This document shows, piece by piece, positions 24,683-32,690 of a stretch of DNA of 32,691 nt. Location of the stretch: contig DRKP01000041.1 of the NCBI GenBank assembly GCA_011051715.1, forward strand, positions 1 through 32,691. Direction: 5' to 3'. Position 1 is the stretch's first letter. Each line of letters starts with the position of its first letter. The translations under genes were made by a program, and so were the position numbers. The notes under the pieces were generated by a model. That model was not told the origin of the DNA. It ran no database searches and was given only the letters and a program-made list of their open reading frames with translations. The stretch is from Sedimenticola thiotaurini (lineage in GTDB: Bacteria; Pseudomonadota; Gammaproteobacteria; Chromatiales; Chromatiaceae).

Positions 24683-24827
24683 CAACGAAGAGAGGACCAC
24701 AACGGCCTTCGTTTCGGCAGGCGATCCATGCCGGCGCGCGGACGACCGGCTCTCTGCCGGACCCAGCGTCCCGCGGCACCAGGATCGAAAACAACAGCAA
24801 CAGCCGTACCACCAGGAGGAGAACCAG

Positions 24828-25880
24828 ATGAGCAGTCGCCGCACATTTCTCAAGCAGGCTGGAGTGGGGGCCGCCGCCGCGGCCGTCTCGATCGGGGCGC
24901 CGGCGGTACACGCCGCCAAGAAGACCACCATCAAGTGGCGCATGCAGACCTATGCCGGCCCGGCACTGGCCGAATACGTGATCAAGCCGTCGATCCAGGC
25001 CTTCAACAAGGCCGCCAACGGCGAGATGAAGATCGAACTCTATTTCTCCGATCAGCTGGTCCCGACCGGAGAGCTGTTCCGGGCGATGCAGCGCGGCACC
25101 ATCGACGCGGTACAGAGCGACGACGATTCCATGTCGTCACCGGTGGACATCGCCGTGTTCGGCGGCTATTTCCCGTTCGCCACCCGCTACAGCCTGGACG
25201 TGCCGACCCTGTTCCACCGCTATGGACTGAACGAGATCTGGAAGGAGGCCTACGACGAGGTTGAGGGCGTCACCTGGCTCAGCGCCGGCTCCTGGGATCC
25301 CTGCAATTTCGCCACCAAGAAGCCGATCCGCAAGCTGGCCGATCTGAAGGGCCTGCGTGTCTTCACCTTCCCCACCGCCGGCAAGTTCCTGTCCCGCTTC
25401 GGCGTGGTGCCGGTGACCCTGCCATGGGAGGACATCGAGGTGGCGGTACAGACCGGCGAACTGGACGGCATCGCCTGGTCCGGCATCACCGAGGACTACA
25501 CCGTCGGCTGGGCCGATGTGACCAACTACTTCCTCACCAACAACATCTCCGGTGCCTGGATCGGCTCCTACTTCGCCAACTCCGACGCCTGGGCCAAGGT
25601 GCCGGAACACCTGAAGACCCTGTTCAAGCTGTGCATGGACAGCTCCCACTACCATCGTCAGTACTGGTACTGGGGCGGTGAGGCGGCGCTGCGCACCACC
25701 GGGACCAAGCTGAAGCTGACCACCATCCCGGACGAGGAGTGGAAGACGGTGGAGCAGGAGGCGTTCAAGTTCTGGGACGAGATCGCCGCCATCAGTCCGC
25801 GCACCGCCAAGGTGGTGAAGATCATCAAGGAGTACAACGCCACCATGGAGAAGGCCGGCACACCCTATCGTTGCGGCTGA
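24828..25880 (+). CDS. dctP: TRAP transporter substrate-binding protein, Tat signal
   Basis: This 350-residue periplasmic binding protein of a TRAP transporter captures the substrate for DctQM. The N-terminus has a twin-arginine signal (SRRTFLKQ, then an Ala-rich stretch to VHA at about 29), so it is probably exported folded. Family features include QLVPTGELFRAMQRGTIDAVQ (77-96) and LPWEDIEVAVQTGELDGI (198-215). Where most relatives have the carboxylate-binding Arg (the GLKIR position), this protein has Phe179 in KGLRVFTFP. With abundant Asp, Trp and Tyr nearby, this suggests an amine or other non-carboxylate ligand; ethanolamine is my guess. The start has a strong AGGAGGAG site. It is first in a seven-gene operon. 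Confidence 0.94.
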   Translation: MSSRRTFLKQAGVGAAAAAVSIGAPAVHAAKKTTIKWRMQTYAGPALAEYVIKPSIQAFNKAANGEMKIELYFSDQLVPTGELFRAMQRGTIDAVQSDDDSMSSPVDIAVFGGYFPFATRYSLDVPTLFHRYGLNEIWKEAYDEVEGVTWLSAGSWDPCNFATKKPIRKLADLKGLRVFTFPTAGKFLSRFGVVPVTLPWEDIEVAVQTGELDGIAWSGITEDYTVGWADVTNYFLTNNISGAWIGSYFANSDAWAKVPEHLKTLFKLCMDSSHYHRQYWYWGGEAALRTTGTKLKLTTIPDEEWKTVEQEAFKFWDEIAAISPRTAKVVKIIKEYNATMEKAGTPYRCG

Positions 25881-25886
25881 ACCGGA

Positions 25887-25919
25887 CGGCGGGCCGCCCG
25901 GTCTGCGGGCGGCCCGCCG
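25887..25919 (+). other. 14-bp GC hairpin between dctP and dctQ
   Basis: The arms 25887-25900 and 25906-25919 are perfectly complementary over 14 all-GC base pairs around a GTCTG loop. There is no T-run after it. In transporter operons such hairpins often protect the 3' end of the binding-protein message, or reduce read-through, so that more binding protein than membrane subunit is made. Confidence 0.7.
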
Positions 25920-25951
25920 GCTCACACTGAACCGACAGGGGGGAGTGGACC

Positions 25952-26464
25952 TTGCCTGCTGCCATCCGCGCCTATGTGCGCTGGGTCGACGCCATCAACC
26001 GTACGGTGGGGCGCGCCACCATGTACCTGATCTTCATGATGATGGGGATGCTGCTCTACTCCGCCATCTCCCGTACCTTCCTCGACACCCCCATCTCCTG
26101 GGTGGTGGAGATGTCCCAGTTCACCATGGCCGCCTATTACCTGCTGGGTGGCGGCTACTCGATGCAGAACGACGCCCACGTGCGCATGGATCTGCTGTAC
26201 GAGCGCTGGCCGAAGCGAACCCGCGCCTTCGTCGACTCGATCACCGCCTTCGCCCTGATCTTCTACCTGGTGATGCTGTTCTACGGCGGTATCTCCAGCT
26301 CCTCCTATGCGTTGCAGTACGGTCAGCGCAACTACTCCGCCTGGGCGCCGCTGATGGCACCGATCAAGATCATCATGAGCGTCGGCATCTTCCTGATGCT
26401 GCTGCAGGCGATCGCCATCTTCTTCCGTGACCTGGCCACGGTGCGCGGAAAGAGCCTGTCATGA
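25952..26464 (+). CDS. dctQ: TRAP transporter small membrane subunit
   Basis: The 170-residue protein has the four-helix DctQ fold. Helices lie near 24-42, 52-72 (ISWVVEMSQFTMAAYYLLGGGYSM), 94-116 and 135-158. The motif HVRMDLLYERWPKR between helices is typical of the family. It helps DctM couple sodium entry to uptake in the inner membrane. Translation begins at a TTG at 25952, supported by GGGGGGAG 7 bases upstream; no upstream ATG fits better. Its stop overlaps the dctM start by 4 bases, implying translational coupling. Confidence 0.9.
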   Translation: MPAAIRAYVRWVDAINRTVGRATMYLIFMMMGMLLYSAISRTFLDTPISWVVEMSQFTMAAYYLLGGGYSMQNDAHVRMDLLYERWPKRTRAFVDSITAFALIFYLVMLFYGGISSSSYALQYGQRNYSAWAPLMAPIKIIMSVGIFLMLLQAIAIFFRDLATVRGKSLS

Positions 26465-27783
26465 GCTACGAGATGATCGCGCTGCTGATGTTCAGCAGCA
26501 TGATGCTGATGCTGCTCACCGGCCAGCGCGTGTTCGGCGCCATCGGTTTCGTCGCCACCGCCGCCGCCCTGCTGCTGTGGGGGGACGGCGGTTCCGAGAT
26601 GGCCTTCAACGCCAGCATCAAGCTGATGAACTGGTACCCCCTGCTGACCCTGCCCCTGTTCATCTACATGGGCTACATGCTGTCCGAGTCCGGCATCGCC
26701 AGCGATCTCTATCACATGCTCCACGTCTGGATGGGGCCGCTGCGCGGTGGCCTGGCCATCGGCACCATCGTGCTGATGGTGGCGATCTCGGCCATGAACG
26801 GCCTCAGCGTGGCCGGCATGGCGATCGGCAGCAGCATCGCCCTGCCGGAGATGCTCAAGCGCAACTACGACAAGCGCATGGTCACCGGCGTGATCCAGGC
26901 CGGCAGCTCCCTCGGCATCCTGGTGCCGCCGAGCATCGTGCTGATCCTGTACGGCATGATCGCGCGCCAGCCTGTGAGCCAGCTGTGGCTGGCCGGGGTG
27001 ATGCCGGGCCTGCTGCTGGCGACCCTGTTCATCCTCTACATCCTGATCCGCTGCCGCATGCAGCCAGAGCTGGGGCCACCGCTGGCGGAGCACGAGCGTC
27101 AGCTGAGCTGGCGCGAGAAGATCGCCCTGCTCAATGCCGGCGTGCTGTCGCTGGTGATCATCTTCGCCGTCATCGGCCTGTTCGTGATGGGGGTCACCAG
27201 CCTGGTGGAGAGCTCCGCCGTCGGCGCAGCCGCCGCCACCGTGGCCGCCTGGTCCAAGGGCCGGCTCAACCGCCAGGTGATCGACACCATCCTGCGCCGC
27301 ACCCTCGACATCAGCGCCATGTTCATGTGGATCATCCTCGCCGCCCTCTGTTTCGGCGCCGTGTTCGACGGCCTCGGCGCGGTGAAGGCGATCGAGTCCC
27401 TGTTCCTGGAGAAGTGGGGCCTGACGCCGTGGGAGGTGCTGATCCTGATGCAGATCACCTACATCGTCATGGGCATGTTCCTGGACGACACCGCCATGCT
27501 GGTGATCGTGGCGCCCCTCTACATCCCGTTGGTCAAGGCCCTCGGCTTCAACCCGATCTGGTACGGCGTGCTCTACACCATCACCTGCCAGATCGCCTAC
27601 ATGACGCCGCCGTTCGGCTACAACCTGTTCCTGATGAAGGCGATGGCGCCGAAGGAGATCACCCTCGGCGACATCTACCACTCCATCTTCCCGTTCGTCC
27701 TGGTGATGATCTTCGGCCTCGCCATGGTGACCGCCTTCCCGCAGATCGCCATGTGGCTGCCGGAGGCGGTCTACGCCAGATGA
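26461..27783 (+). CDS. dctM: TRAP transporter large permease subunit
   Basis: DctM is the sodium-driven translocating subunit. The 440-residue product has the expected run of hydrophobic helices and family stretches such as PLFIYMGYMLSESGIA, IQAGSSLGILVPPSIVLILYG and MTPPFGYNLFLMKAMAP. It is a separate chain, not fused to DctQ. It overlaps dctQ by 4 bases and ends 22 bases before the ligase gene, so transporter and enzymes are one transcript. The coupling ion is assumed from the family. Confidence 0.95.
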   Translation: MSYEMIALLMFSSMMLMLLTGQRVFGAIGFVATAAALLLWGDGGSEMAFNASIKLMNWYPLLTLPLFIYMGYMLSESGIASDLYHMLHVWMGPLRGGLAIGTIVLMVAISAMNGLSVAGMAIGSSIALPEMLKRNYDKRMVTGVIQAGSSLGILVPPSIVLILYGMIARQPVSQLWLAGVMPGLLLATLFILYILIRCRMQPELGPPLAEHERQLSWREKIALLNAGVLSLVIIFAVIGLFVMGVTSLVESSAVGAAAATVAAWSKGRLNRQVIDTILRRTLDISAMFMWIILAALCFGAVFDGLGAVKAIESLFLEKWGLTPWEVLILMQITYIVMGMFLDDTAMLVIVAPLYIPLVKALGFNPIWYGVLYTITCQIAYMTPPFGYNLFLMKAMAPKEITLGDIYHSIFPFVLVMIFGLAMVTAFPQIAMWLPEAVYAR

Positions 27784-27805
27784 CCATCTTGCAAGGAGAC
27801 CCGCC

Positions 27806-29176
27806 ATGCAACCGAGAGAAGTAGAGAGCGCAGCCGATGCCCGCGCCATCGTCGAGGAGCGCGGCCTCAGTCACGTCAAGGTGGGACTGTTCGACAACGA
27901 TGGCGTGATGCGCGGCAAGTACATGAGCCGGGAGAAGTTCTTCTCCTCCCTGGAGCATGGCTTTGCGTTCTGCGACGTGGTCCTGGGGTGGGACAGCAAG
28001 GACCAGCTCTACGACAACGTCCGCTACACCGGCTGGCACACAGGCTATCCCGACGCCCCCGTCCGGATCCTGCCGCAGAGCTGCCGCGAGGTGCCGTTCG
28101 AGGAGGGCATGCTGCTGTTCCTGGCCGAATTCGCCGGGCCCGCCGAGGCGGTCTGCCCCCGCGCCGCCCTGCGCCGGGTGCTGCAGCGGGCGGAGGCACT
28201 GGGCTTCCTGCCGATGGCGGCCCTGGAGTACGAGTTCTTCCTGTTCGACGAGACCCCGGACAGCGTGCGCGAGAAGGGCTTCCGCGATCTCCAGCCCATG
28301 ACCCCGGGCTGGTTCGGCTACTCCATGCTGCGCAACTCGGTCCACGCCGAGCTCTACCACGAGCTGCTGGAGCTGTGCGAGACCATGGACTTCCCGCTGG
28401 AGGGGATCCACACCGAGACCGGCCCGGGGGTGGTGGAGGCGGCGATCGCCGTCGACCGGGCCGGAGAGGCCGCCGACAAGGCGGCCCTGTTCAAGACCTT
28501 CACCAAGGTGCTGGCCCAGCGCAACGGCCTGATGGCCACCTTCATGGCCAAGTGGTCGCCCGACTACCCGGGTCAGAGCGGCCACATCCACCTCTCCCTG
28601 CGCAGCGCCGACGGTGCCACCTCCGCCTTCCACGACCCCGACGGCCCGTTCAACATGAGCGAGATCCAGCGCCGCTTCATCGCCGGCCAGCAGCGGCTGA
28701 TGCCGCAACTGCTGGCGCTGCTGGCGCCGACGGTGAACAGCTACACCCGCCTGATCCCCGGCTTCTGGGCCCCCACCGACGCCACCTGGGGCGTCGAGAA
28801 CCGAACCACTGCCCTGCGCGTGATCCCGGGCTCGGACAAGTCCCAACGGGTGGAATACCGCCTCGGCTCGGCCGATGCCAACCCCTATCTGGCACTGGCC
28901 GCCGCCCTCGGCGCCGGTCTCTATGGCATCGAGCAGGGCTGGGAGCCGACGCCGCGGGTGGAGGGCAACGCCTACCAGCAGCAGCACCCGCCGGAACTGG
29001 CCCTGCCGCGCACCCTGTGGGACGCGGCCCAGGCGCTGAAGCAGTCGACGGCGGCGCGGGAGCTGCTGGGCGACGCCTTCGTCGAGCACTTCGCCGCCTC
29101 CCGCGAGTGGGAGGAGCGGGAGTTCCGCCGCCACATCACCGACTGGGAGCTGGAACGCTACTTCGAGATCATCTGA
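27806..29176 (+). CDS. Glutamine-synthetase-like gamma-glutamyl-amine ligase
   Basis: The 456-residue enzyme belongs to the glutamine synthetase superfamily and probably joins glutamate to an amine using ATP. Active-site elements are present: E141/E143 in LEYEFFLFD, E204 and E211 in HTETGPGVVEAAI, H260/H262 in GQSGHIHLSL, NRT with R338 (332-338), and E350/R352 in RVEYRLGS. It is not housekeeping GlnA: the adenylylation-site region (NLYDLP in GlnA) reads NAYQQQHPP, and it sits in a catabolic operon. PuuA, IpuC and GlnA4-type ligases are the closest functional models. With an alcohol and an aldehyde dehydrogenase downstream, the amine is probably an amino alcohol such as ethanolamine. AAGGAGA precedes the ATG. 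Confidence 0.9.
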   Translation: MQPREVESAADARAIVEERGLSHVKVGLFDNDGVMRGKYMSREKFFSSLEHGFAFCDVVLGWDSKDQLYDNVRYTGWHTGYPDAPVRILPQSCREVPFEEGMLLFLAEFAGPAEAVCPRAALRRVLQRAEALGFLPMAALEYEFFLFDETPDSVREKGFRDLQPMTPGWFGYSMLRNSVHAELYHELLELCETMDFPLEGIHTETGPGVVEAAIAVDRAGEAADKAALFKTFTKVLAQRNGLMATFMAKWSPDYPGQSGHIHLSLRSADGATSAFHDPDGPFNMSEIQRRFIAGQQRLMPQLLALLAPTVNSYTRLIPGFWAPTDATWGVENRTTALRVIPGSDKSQRVEYRLGSADANPYLALAAALGAGLYGIEQGWEPTPRVEGNAYQQQHPPELALPRTLWDAAQALKQSTAARELLGDAFVEHFAASREWEEREFRRHITDWELERYFEII

Positions 29177-29214
29177 CCCCGGAACCACCGTTCAACCACA
29201 CCCGAGACGCATCC

Positions 29215-30606
29215 ATGAGTGAATCACTGACCACCATCAGCCCCGTCGACGGCTCCGTCTACGTGGAGCGCCCCTGGGCCACTCCCGCGCGCATCGACGC
29301 CGCCCTCGATCTGGCCCGCGACGCCCGCCGCGCCTGGCGCGACACCCCCCTGCAGGAGCGCCAGGCGATCTGCAGCCGCATGGTAGACGCCTTCGTCGCC
29401 CACCGCGACGGCATCGCCGCGGAGATCTGCTGGCAGATGGGACGCCCGATCCGTTTCGCCGGTGGCGAGGTCAACGGCCTGGAGGAGCGGGCCCGCACCA
29501 TGATCCGCCTCGCCGACGAGGGGCTGGCACCGGTACGACCGCCGCAGAAGGAGGGATTCCGGCGCTGGATCCAGCGCGAACCGGTGGGAACGGTGTTCGT
29601 CATCGCCCCCTGGAACTACCCCTACCTCACCGCCATCAACGCGGTGATGCCCGCCATCCTGGCCGGCAACGCGGTGGTGCTGAAGCACTCCGCCCAGACC
29701 CCCCTCTGCGCCGAGCGGCTGCAGCAGGCGTTCGACCAGGCGGGGCTGCCGGAGGGGGTGTTCCAGTACCTGCACCTGACCCATGCCGACACCGAGCAGG
29801 TGATCCGCGACGGCCGCGTCGACCATGTCGCCTTCACCGGCTCGGTGCCCGGTGGCCGCATGGTGGAACGGGTGGCCGCCGGACGCTTCATCGGCGTCGG
29901 CCTGGAGCTGGGCGGCAAGGATCCGGCCTACATCCGCGCCGATGCCGACCTGGAGCAGGCGGTGGAGACCGCCCTGGACGGCGCCTTCTTCAACTCCGGC
30001 CAGTCCTGCTGCGGCATCGAACGCATCTACGTCCACCAGTCGGTCTACGACCGTTTTCTGGAGCAGGCGGTGGCCTGGGTCGCGGCGCTGAAACTGGGGC
30101 GCCCGGACGACCCCGACACCACCCTGGGCCCGGTGGTGCGCGCCGCCGCCGCCGATTTCGTACGCGGCCAGGTGGACGAGGCCCTGGCCGCGGGGGCGGT
30201 CGCCCACATCGACCCGGCCGACTATCCCCTGGACCGGCCCGGCTCACCCTACCTGGCGCCCCAGCTCCTCACCGGCGTCGACCACTCCATGCGGGTGATG
30301 ACCGAGGAGAGCTTCGGCCCCGTGGTCGGTGTGCAGAAGGTGGCCTCGGACGAGGAGGCGGTGGCGCTGATGAACGACAGCGTCTACGGTCTCACCGCCG
30401 CCCTGTTCACCCGCGACTACGACCGCGGCATCGAGCTCGGCCAGCGGCTGGAGGCAGGCACCTTCTTCATCAACCGCTGCGACTACCTGGACCCGGAACT
30501 GGCCTGGACCGGGGTCAAGGAGTCCGGCCGCGGCTGCACCCTGTCGGTGCTGGGCTTCGAGGCCTTCACCCGACCCAAGTCGTTCCACATCAAGACGGCC
30601 ATCTGA
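29215..30606 (+). CDS. NAD(P)-dependent aldehyde dehydrogenase
   Basis: The 463-residue protein is an ALDH superfamily enzyme. Cofactor-binding and catalytic parts are visible: PWNYPYLTAINAVMPAILAGNAVVLKHSAQTP (132-163), FTGSVPGG (207-214), the general base E231 in ELGGKDP and catalytic C265 in NSGQSCCGIER. In the proposed pathway it oxidises a gamma-glutamylated amino aldehyde to the acid, like PuuC in the putrescine route. The ATG at 29215 lies 38 bases after the ligase gene. The frame is open further upstream, but that part lies inside the ligase gene and reads as non-protein. Substrate specificity cannot be read from the sequence. Confidence 0.93.
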   Translation: MSESLTTISPVDGSVYVERPWATPARIDAALDLARDARRAWRDTPLQERQAICSRMVDAFVAHRDGIAAEICWQMGRPIRFAGGEVNGLEERARTMIRLADEGLAPVRPPQKEGFRRWIQREPVGTVFVIAPWNYPYLTAINAVMPAILAGNAVVLKHSAQTPLCAERLQQAFDQAGLPEGVFQYLHLTHADTEQVIRDGRVDHVAFTGSVPGGRMVERVAAGRFIGVGLELGGKDPAYIRADADLEQAVETALDGAFFNSGQSCCGIERIYVHQSVYDRFLEQAVAWVAALKLGRPDDPDTTLGPVVRAAAADFVRGQVDEALAAGAVAHIDPADYPLDRPGSPYLAPQLLTGVDHSMRVMTEESFGPVVGVQKVASDEEAVALMNDSVYGLTAALFTRDYDRGIELGQRLEAGTFFINRCDYLDPELAWTGVKESGRGCTLSVLGFEAFTRPKSFHIKTAI

Positions 30607-30624
30607 CCCGGAGGAGAGAACGCA

Positions 30625-31785
30625 GTGACCCTGACCGCCAACTGGAACTATCCCACGTCCATCCGCGTCGGTGCCGGCCGCGTCGCCGAACTGCCCGACG
30701 CCTGCCGCGAACTGGGCATCGGGACGCCCCTGCTGGTGACCGATCCCGGCCTCGCCGGCCTGCCGCTGATGCGGCGGGTGCTGGAGACCCTGCAGCGGAC
30801 GGGGCTGCAGACCGAACTCTTCTCCGCCATCAAGGCCAACCCCAATGGTGACAACGTGGCCGCCGGCGTCGCCGCCTTCCACCGGGCCGGCTGCGACGGG
30901 GTGATCGCCTGCGGCGGTGGCTCCGCCCTGGACGCGGCCAAGGCGGTGGCGCTGATGGTGGGCCAGCAGCGGCCACTGTGGGACTTCGAGGACCTGGGCG
31001 ACAACTGGACGCGGGTGAACGAGGAGGGGATGGCGCCGGTGGTGGCGCTCCCCACCACCGCCGGTACCGGTTCCGAGGTGGGACGGGCGTCGGTGATCAC
31101 CGACCAGGACGACCGGCGCAAGAAGATCATCTTCCACCCGCGAATGCTGCCGGAGCGGGTGATCCTGGATCCGGAGCTGACCCTGGGGCTGCCACCGGAT
31201 CTCACCGCCGCCACCGGCATGGACGCCCTCTCCCACAGCCTGGAGGCGTTCTGCGCCCCCTCCTACCACCCCATGGCCGAAGGCATCGCGGTGGAGGGAA
31301 TCCGGCTGGTGCAGCAGTTCCTGCCGCGGGCGGTGGCCGACGGCAGCGACCTCGAGGCGCGCACCCAGATGCTGGTGGCATCGGCCATGGGCGCCACCGC
31401 CTTCCAGCGCGGCCTGGGCGGGATGCACGCCCTGGCCCACCCGCTGGGCGCCCTTTACGACGCCCACCACGGCACCCTCAACGCCATCCTGATGCCCTAT
31501 GTGCTGCAGGCCAACAGGGACGCCATCGGGGAACGCATCGATCATCTCGCCCAGTGCATGGATCTGCCCGGAAGCGGCTACGACGCCTTTCTGGAATGGG
31601 TGCTCGCCCTGCGTGAGCTGCTGTCGATCCCCCACACCCTCGCGGAAATCGGCATCGACGACAGCCACGCCGACCGCATCGGTGCGATGGCGGCGGCCGA
31701 CCCCTCCGCCGGGGGCAACCCGGTGGACCTGGGCAGTGACGGATACCGGTCCCTGTTCCTGCGCGCCGTGGCCGGCGAGGTATAG
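30625..31785 (+). CDS. Iron-containing (group III) alcohol dehydrogenase
   Basis: The 386-residue protein is a group III, iron-activated alcohol dehydrogenase. The NAD-binding region includes GVIACGGGSALDAAKAV (92-108) and PTTAGTGSEV (143-152). The metal ligands align with E. coli FucO: D200 and H204 (TGMDALSH), H268 (GGMHALAHPLGA) and H282 (DAHHGTLNAILMP). In the operon it would oxidise the hydroxyl of a gamma-glutamylated amino alcohol to the aldehyde. The start is a GTG at 30625 with a strong GGAGGAGAG site upstream; the gap from the aldehyde dehydrogenase is 18 bases. Confidence 0.93.
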   Translation: MTLTANWNYPTSIRVGAGRVAELPDACRELGIGTPLLVTDPGLAGLPLMRRVLETLQRTGLQTELFSAIKANPNGDNVAAGVAAFHRAGCDGVIACGGGSALDAAKAVALMVGQQRPLWDFEDLGDNWTRVNEEGMAPVVALPTTAGTGSEVGRASVITDQDDRRKKIIFHPRMLPERVILDPELTLGLPPDLTAATGMDALSHSLEAFCAPSYHPMAEGIAVEGIRLVQQFLPRAVADGSDLEARTQMLVASAMGATAFQRGLGGMHALAHPLGALYDAHHGTLNAILMPYVLQANRDAIGERIDHLAQCMDLPGSGYDAFLEWVLALRELLSIPHTLAEIGIDDSHADRIGAMAAADPSAGGNPVDLGSDGYRSLFLRAVAGEV

Positions 31786-31790
31786 CGCCG

Positions 31791-32495
31791 GTGCGCGGCG
31801 CCATTCTCCAGTGCGACGAGGTCATGGAGCAGCTGCAACCGCGCTTCGGCCGCTACGGGGAGATGATCCGGCGCCTGTTCGCCGGCAGCGGCGAAACCAT
31901 CGGCTTCGACGAGTTCGATTGCCGCCAGGGGGAGTATCCGGCCGAGCCGGGCGACTACGACTTCTTCGTCACCACCGGCAGCCAGGCCTCGGCCTACGAT
32001 CCCGAGCCCTGGATCCTGCGCCTGATCGAATTCGTCCGTCACCTGGATGCCGGCGGCCATGTCCTGCTCGGCATCTGCTTCGGCCACCAGATCATCGCCA
32101 TGGCCGGACACGGGCGGGTGGAACGCTCCGCCAGGGGCTGGGGCATCGGTGTCGCCCGCAACCGGATCCTGGCGACGCCGGAGTGGCTGGATCCGGTGCC
32201 CGCGGAACTGGAGATGCTGGTGAGTCACCAGGACCAGGTGGTGGCGACCAGCGGTGATCCGCTGGTGATCGCCGGCAGCGACTTCTGCCCCCTGTTCATG
32301 GTGCAGTGGAACCACCACTTCCTCAGCGTCCAGGGCCACCCCGAGTGGGATGCCGGCTACGCCCGCGCCCTGATCGGGGAGCGTCGCCACCTGCTGCCGA
32401 CGGAGCGGGTGGAGGCGGCGCTCCGCTCCCTGCAGCAGCCCCCGGACAACACCCTGTTCGCCCACTGGGCGCTGCGCTTCATCCGCTCCCGCTGA
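31791..32495 (+). CDS. Class I glutamine amidotransferase-like gamma-glutamyl hydrolase
   Basis: The 234-residue protein is a stand-alone class I glutamine amidotransferase domain. It has the catalytic triad C96 (LLGICFGHQ), H183 and E185 (QGHPEWD). No synthetase domain is attached, so it is not GuaA or CarA. PuuD and related enzymes use this fold to cleave gamma-glutamyl amides. The natural role here would be the last step, releasing glutamate and the product amino acid. It starts with GTG at 31791, 5 bases after the alcohol dehydrogenase stop, with GAGG about 10 bases upstream. It is the last gene of the operon. Confidence 0.88.
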   Translation: MRGAILQCDEVMEQLQPRFGRYGEMIRRLFAGSGETIGFDEFDCRQGEYPAEPGDYDFFVTTGSQASAYDPEPWILRLIEFVRHLDAGGHVLLGICFGHQIIAMAGHGRVERSARGWGIGVARNRILATPEWLDPVPAELEMLVSHQDQVVATSGDPLVIAGSDFCPLFMVQWNHHFLSVQGHPEWDAGYARALIGERRHLLPTERVEAALRSLQQPPDNTLFAHWALRFIRSR

Positions 32496-32504
32496 GGCGG
32501 GGAA

Positions 32505-32690
32505 TCAGGGATGCCGGGCGGTCCGGGAGGGATCCCGGGACATGGCCATCGGCGCACCACCGCCGCCGGCATCGGCCGGATCACCCCAGGTACGGTAGAG
32601 ATCCGCCACCCAGGAGGGCTGCGGCGCGGACCGCTGCCGCGCTGGCGTGGTCGCCGGCGACCGTGCCGATGGAGCGGCCCGCGGCGGTGA
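32505..32690 (-). CDS. Possible C-terminal end of a convergent gene
   Basis: On the minus strand one frame is open from the window edge to a TGA at 32505, giving at least 61 residues. It is Pro/Ala/Ser/Arg-rich at first and then reads QPSWVADLYRTWGDPADAGGG. It would converge with the amidotransferase gene 9 bases away. The composition is low-complexity and no family is recognisable, so this may be chance. No other support exists within the window. Confidence 0.3.
   Translation of the reverse strand, partial: SPPRAAPSARSPATTPARQRSAPQPSWVADLYRTWGDPADAGGGGAPMAMSRDPSRTARHP

Noticed and set aside
27806-29176. Housekeeping glutamine synthetase glnA
   Set aside because: The adenylylation-site motif is absent, no glnB or ntrBC genes adjoin, and it lies inside a catabolic operon with an ALDH, an ADH and a hydrolase.
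26332-29188. Two long minus-strand open frames opposite dctM and the ligase
   Set aside because: They are low-complexity His/Gln/Gly-rich products without start signals; the plus-strand genes have good ribosome binding sites and motifs.
31791-32495. GMP synthase (GuaA)
   Set aside because: Only the amidotransferase domain is present; the ATP pyrophosphatase and dimerisation domains are missing.
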